Part shown: positions 60,841 through 64,000 of the stretch, piece after piece
How positions within the stretch are numbered: position 1 is the stretch's first letter
Layout: each line of letters begins with the position of its first letter
Origin: JAJRXR01 sp041402005
GTDB taxonomy: Bacteria > Planctomycetota > Phycisphaerae > Phycisphaerales > UBA1924
Assembly: GCA_041402005.1 (NCBI GenBank)
Contig: JAWKTB010000008.1
Span: 124,001-188,000 of the forward strand
Direction of reading: 5' to 3'
DNA length: 64,000 bases
Program-made: the position numbers and the translations under genes
Notes under the pieces: generated by a model
Seen by the model: the letters and a program-made list of their open reading frames with translations, nothing else
What the model was told of the DNA's origin: nothing
Databases searched by the model: none

Positions 60841-61631
60841 GCGTCCCAGCGCCCAGCAAGGATCTGTCGTCGTGGGCCGACGCGCTGGAGGCCACGATCG
60901 CGTCGTCTCCAGCGGCACGCATGATCGACCGTGTCGCGGTCGTCCGCGAGACCGCCTCGACCCAGGACGCCGCCAGGTCCATGGGCGGCGGGCGCCCGGG
61001 CCTGCTGCTCGTCGCGGGGCGCCAGACCGCCGGGCGCGGGCGTCTTGGGCGGGTCTGGGCCGACGCACACGATCACTCCCTCGCGATGACGTTCGTCCTG
61101 GACGCGGCTCGCCACGACGCGGGCCAGGTGGCGCTCGCCTCAGGCCTCGCTGCCTGCCTCGCCGCCGAGCAGGCCGGCGCCCGGGACGCCGCCCTCAAAT
61201 GGCCCAACGACGTCGTCGATCGCTCGACCGGTCGCAAGCTCGCCGGCGTCCTCGTCGAGGTCGCAGACGACCTGCTCCTCGTCGGCGTCGGCATGAACGT
61301 CTCGCACACCGCCACCGACTGGCCCGAGCCCCTCCGTGAGCGAGCCGTCTCCCTCGCCCAGCTCGGCGCCAATGTCACCCGTCTCGACGCCGCCCGCCTC
61401 GTGCTCCGATCGTTCGAGACGGCCCTCGCCCTGCCGCTGGGCCGGCTCGCCGACGAATGGCGCCGGCGTGACACCCTGGTCGGCGCCAGCCATCGATTTC
61501 GTCACGACGGGCGCGAGTACGTCGGCCTCGTCGAGTCCATCGAGCCGACGAGCCACATCATCGTGCGCACGGGCGATGGTGAAGCGGTCCGCCTGCCCGC
61601 CGCGACGACGTCGCTCGTCCTTGCCGATTAG
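60837..61631 (+). CDS. birA: Biotin--[acetyl-CoA-carboxylase] ligase
   Basis: Protein of 264 residues. The ligase core has the biotinyl-AMP motif GRQTAGRGRLGRVWADAHDH, LKWPNDVV and KLAGVLVEVADDLLLVGVGMNVSH. The C-terminal SH3-like part ends ESIEPTSHIIVRTGDGEAVRL. There is no N-terminal helix-turn-helix, so it should be a plain ligase without the repressor function of E. coli BirA. It attaches biotin to carrier proteins. Its start overlaps nadC by 4 bases and its stop overlaps the convergent HIT gene by 4 bases. Confidence 0.93.
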   Translation: MSVPAPSKDLSSWADALEATIASSPAARMIDRVAVVRETASTQDAARSMGGGRPGLLLVAGRQTAGRGRLGRVWADAHDHSLAMTFVLDAARHDAGQVALASGLAACLAAEQAGARDAALKWPNDVVDRSTGRKLAGVLVEVADDLLLVGVGMNVSHTATDWPEPLRERAVSLAQLGANVTRLDAARLVLRSFETALALPLGRLADEWRRRDTLVGASHRFRHDGREYVGLVESIEPTSHIIVRTGDGEAVRLPAATTSLVLAD

Positions 61632-62050
61632 AGCAAGCGTGCGATCTTCCGCCCCAGCTCCGCGCCCTGCTCGGCGTCCAGCTTCCCGGGCGTCCACGTC
61701 TTGCGCAGCCCGCCCGCCTCCCGGTCGGGGTAGCACGGGATGACGTGGAAGTGGACGTGGTCCACCTCCTGGCCCGCCTCGCGTCCATTGTTCTGCAGCA
61801 CGTTCATCGCCTTGGCGCCGGTGACCTTCTTGATCGCCCGCGTGACGCGGGGCAGCACGCGTCCGACCGCGGCGGAGGCGTCGTCGCTCAGCTGGTCGAT
61901 CGTCGCCGACGGCTCCTTGGGGATCACCAGGGCGTGCCCCTCGGAGAGCGGGTTGATGTCGAGGATGACGACGACCTGGTTGTCCTCGTAGAGCTTGTGC
62001 GCCGGGATCTCGCCACGGATGATCTTGCTGAAGATGCTGTCCTCACTCAT
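61628..62050 (-). CDS. HIT family protein
   Basis: Protein of 140 residues. The start FSKIIRGEIPAHKLYEDNQV and the histidine triad DHVHFHVIP are typical of the Hint branch of nucleotide hydrolases, which cleave AMP-linked or similar phosphoramidates. The C-terminal ~25 residues (WTPGKLDAEQGAELGRKIARLL) form a helix. TATCAT 6 bases before ATG 62050 suggests a leaderless message. Physiological substrate unknown. Confidence 0.92.
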   Translation of the reverse strand: MSEDSIFSKIIRGEIPAHKLYEDNQVVVILDINPLSEGHALVIPKEPSATIDQLSDDASAAVGRVLPRVTRAIKKVTGAKAMNVLQNNGREAGQEVDHVHFHVIPCYPDREAGGLRKTWTPGKLDAEQGAELGRKIARLL

Positions 62051-62056
62051 GCAGGG

Positions 62057-62062
62057 ATGATA
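62057..62062 (-). promoter_or_regulatory. Candidate -10 box for the HIT gene
   Basis: TATCAT-N6-ATG on the minus strand; no ribosome-binding site. Confidence 0.45.
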
Positions 62063-62077
62063 CCGGAGGCAGGGCGC

Positions 62078-62185
62078 TCAACGCGGAGATCGCGGAGAGC
62101 CGCGGAGAGAAGTCATCGGGACAACATCCTGGCTCATCCACACCGTATCCCCAGCTCCGCGTCCCTCCGCGTCCCTCCGCGTTGA
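62078..62185. repeat. Inverted array of CGCGGAG-type units before mutL
   Basis: TCAACGCGGAG (62078-62088) and CTCCGCGTTGA (62175-62185) are perfect inverse copies. Next to the left arm are CGCGGAGAG units spaced ~10 bases; next to the right arm are GTCCCTCCGC units, also at 10 bases. The two arms can pair across ~85 bases. It fills most of the HIT-mutL spacer and stops 14 bases before the mutL hexamer. Confidence 0.7.
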
Positions 62186-62198
62186 TGCACGCCGAACG

Positions 62199-62204
62199 TA
62201 CAAT
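62199..62204 (+). promoter_or_regulatory. Candidate -10 box for leaderless mutL
   Basis: TACAAT-N6-ATG at 62211; no ribosome-binding site. Confidence 0.5.
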
Positions 62205-62210
62205 CCCCCG

Positions 62211-64000
62211 ATGGATCGCCCGATGACCGAGCCAGGGATCGGCCACGACGCCGGCGTCGGCACGCGCCCGCGGATCCAGAAGCTCGCCGCCCTGCTCGTC
62301 AACCAGATCGCCGCGGGCGAGGTCATCGAGCGTCCCGCGTCCGTCGTCAAGGAGCTGGTCGAAAACTCGATCGACGCCGGCGCGACGCGCATCGTCATCG
62401 ACCTCGAGCGGGGCGGCGTCGAGCTGATCCGCGTCACTGACGACGGCGTCGGCATCGACGCCGACCAGCTCCCCCTCGCCCTGGCCCCCCACGCGACCAG
62501 CAAGATCCGCGAGGCGCCCGACCTCGACCGCATCGCGACCAAGGGCTTCCGGGGCGAGGCGCTCGCCTCGATCTGCTCGGTCGCCCGCGTCTCGATCACC
62601 TCGCGTCCGCGCGACGCAGACTCCGGCGCGAGGATCGACGCCGAGGGGGACGACATCAAGCCCGTCCGCCCCGCCTCCTCCTCCCCCGGCACGACGATCG
62701 AGGTCCGCAACCTCTTCTTCAACACGCCGGCCAGGCGCAAGTTCCTCCGCACGCCCCAGACCGAGCAGACCCGGTGCCTCGACTGGATCCGTGACCTGGC
62801 GATGGCCCACCCCGCGATCGCGTTCAGCGTCACCTGCGACGGGCGTCGGACGCTCGACCTCGCGCCCAACCAGTCGCCCCGAGACCGGGTGCTCGATCTG
62901 ATCGGGCGCGAGCTCGACGACCAGCTCGTCGAGGTCACCTGGGACCAGTTCGACGACGCGCGGGGCGTGACCATCTGGGGCCTCGTCGGCCTGCCCACGA
63001 TCGCCCGCGCGACGCCCCGCGCCCAGCACGTCTTCCTCGCGGGGCGCGTCATCAAGGACCGCACGATCCAGCACGCCCTGCGCGAGGCGTACCGGGGCCT
63101 GATCGAGCCAGGGCGCCACCCGACCGCCGTCCTCATGATCGAGATGTCCCCCGAGGGCGTGGACGTCAACGTCCACCCGGCCAAGCTCGAGGTCCGCTTC
63201 CGCGACCAGTCGATGGTGCACCAGGCGGTGCTGCACGCGGTGCGCGACGCGCTGCGGGCGCGCGACCTGACGCCGTCGGCGGTCGACCGACGCCCGGACC
63301 TGGGTGGCGCCTCATCGACCCAGATCCTGCCCGTGTCCGAGAGCGGCGGGGGGGTCGGAGGGCCGGACCTGGTGGACCCCGCCCGCTTCGCCGAGCTGCT
63401 CAGGCGCCAGATGCCCGGTCGCGACGGCGAGCGCCTCGACTTCGCCCCGCGCCCCGTCGACCAGACGAGCACGGAGACCCGGACGCCGACGCCGTCGCCG
63501 GACATGCCATCGTCGCCCGCTTCTCCGATCCGCAAGGCGACGCGCGTGCTGCAGGTGCACCGGTCCTACCTGGTCGCGGAGGACGAGCGGGGGATCGTCC
63601 TGATCGACCAGCACGCCCTGCACGAGCGCGTGATGTTCGAGAAGCTCCTTGCCCGCGTGACGGGCGGCGTTGCGGACGCGAGCGAGTCAACGCTCGAGAC
63701 CCAGCGCCTGCTCACCCCCGTGGCCGTCCCCGCCGCCCCGGCGAGCGTCGAACGCCTCGACGAGCTCACGCCCCTGCTCACGCGCCTCGGCATCGACGCC
63801 GCCCCGCTGGGCCCCGCGACGATCGCGGTGCATTCCTTCCCGAGCCTCCTCTTCAGCCGCGGCGTCGACCCCCTCGACTTCATGGGCGACCTGCTCGAGC
63901 GCGTCGAGCGAGACAGCTTCACGCCCGGTTCCGAGGCGGCCCTGCACGAGGTGCTGGACATGATGGCCTGCAAGGCCGCGGTGAAGGCGGGAGACGCGCT
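62211..64000 (+). CDS. mutL: DNA mismatch repair protein MutL (3' end cut by window)
   Basis: 596 complete codons are visible. GHL-ATPase motifs: ENSIDAGAT (51-59), DDGVGI (77-82) and TKGFRGEAL (110-118), then the FNTPARRKFLR loop. The C-terminal domain has the endonuclease metal motif DQHALHERVMFE (about 466-477) of the DQHAxxExxxxE type, so this MutL should nick DNA itself, as in bacteria without MutH. The last visible segment, MMACKAAVKAGD, is the family's late conserved motif, so perhaps 60-80 residues are missing. The first ~20 residues before IQKLAALLVNQIAAGEVIERP are extra; ATG 62211 fits the hexamer spacing, and ATG 62223 is also in frame. Confidence 0.95.
   Translation, partial: MDRPMTEPGIGHDAGVGTRPRIQKLAALLVNQIAAGEVIERPASVVKELVENSIDAGATRIVIDLERGGVELIRVTDDGVGIDADQLPLALAPHATSKIREAPDLDRIATKGFRGEALASICSVARVSITSRPRDADSGARIDAEGDDIKPVRPASSSPGTTIEVRNLFFNTPARRKFLRTPQTEQTRCLDWIRDLAMAHPAIAFSVTCDGRRTLDLAPNQSPRDRVLDLIGRELDDQLVEVTWDQFDDARGVTIWGLVGLPTIARATPRAQHVFLAGRVIKDRTIQHALREAYRGLIEPGRHPTAVLMIEMSPEGVDVNVHPAKLEVRFRDQSMVHQAVLHAVRDALRARDLTPSAVDRRPDLGGASSTQILPVSESGGGVGGPDLVDPARFAELLRRQMPGRDGERLDFAPRPVDQTSTETRTPTPSPDMPSSPASPIRKATRVLQVHRSYLVAEDERGIVLIDQHALHERVMFEKLLARVTGGVADASESTLETQRLLTPVAVPAAPASVERLDELTPLLTRLGIDAAPLGPATIAVHSFPSLLFSRGVDPLDFMGDLLERVERDSFTPGSEAALHEVLDMMACKAAVKAGDA

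Overview
The window is high-GC DNA that reads as chromosome of a planctomycete, most likely of the Phycisphaerales/Phycisphaerae type. The main reason is four secreted proteins that end in the 'GC-type dockerin' tail (DFSDVxxFLxxFG repeats closing in GGCP or GCP). Support comes from several membrane proteins with C-terminal CxxC-x11-CxxC zinc ribbons, an ECF-type sigma factor beside a transmembrane Ser/Thr kinase, a Rho factor with a long disordered N-terminus, and a SdhC-A-B complex. The lineage is inferred from protein style only. I see no rRNA, tRNA, CRISPR array, IS element or prophage. Genes are tightly packed, and only one gap exceeds 300 bases (38122-38501).

Layout. 1-5.4 kb: secreted proteins (three with dockerin tails) and a LuxR-type regulator. 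5.4-10.4 kb: a methyltransferase, hpt, coaE, rho and a DUF6714-like gene. 10.5-15.9 kb: a secreted endonuclease/phosphatase-fold protein, a small membrane protein, a large exported helical-repeat protein and a flippase-like membrane protein. 16-19.3 kb: a DUF444 protein, an ArsR repressor with a two-domain SRPBCC protein, and a zinc-ribbon membrane protein. 19.2-24.8 kb: a Gld-type ABC exporter (ATPase, permease, GldG-like) divergent from a PAS-GAF-receiver protein. 24.9-36.9 kb: a long minus-strand run, read mreB, mreC, mreD, GlmU-like, polA, amidohydrolase, three zinc-ribbon membrane proteins, prmC. 37.2-41.7 kb: a coiled-coil protein divergent from the sigma factor/kinase pair. 41.7-54 kb: trpD, a DUF4175-like/VWA pair, a methyltransferase, miaB, a histidine kinase, yraN and a SurA-like lipoprotein. 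54-58.5 kb: DUF1844 and sdhCAB. 58.6-64 kb: a small ORF, fabI, nadC, birA, a HIT protein and mutL, which runs off the end.

The strongest pattern beyond the gene list is in the start regions. Thirteen genes lack a Shine-Dalgarno sequence and instead carry a TANNNT hexamer exactly 6 or 7 bases before the start codon. That is the geometry of leaderless transcripts. Other genes carry AGGAGG/GGAG-type sites, so the genome seems to use two initiation modes side by side. The clearest case is the ArsR gene, where a TTGACC-N17-TATATT promoter, three related operator repeats and the start codon are interlocked. A second pattern is short hairpin repeats placed just after stop codons, including one family present three times (after the DUF444 gene, sdhA and sdhB).
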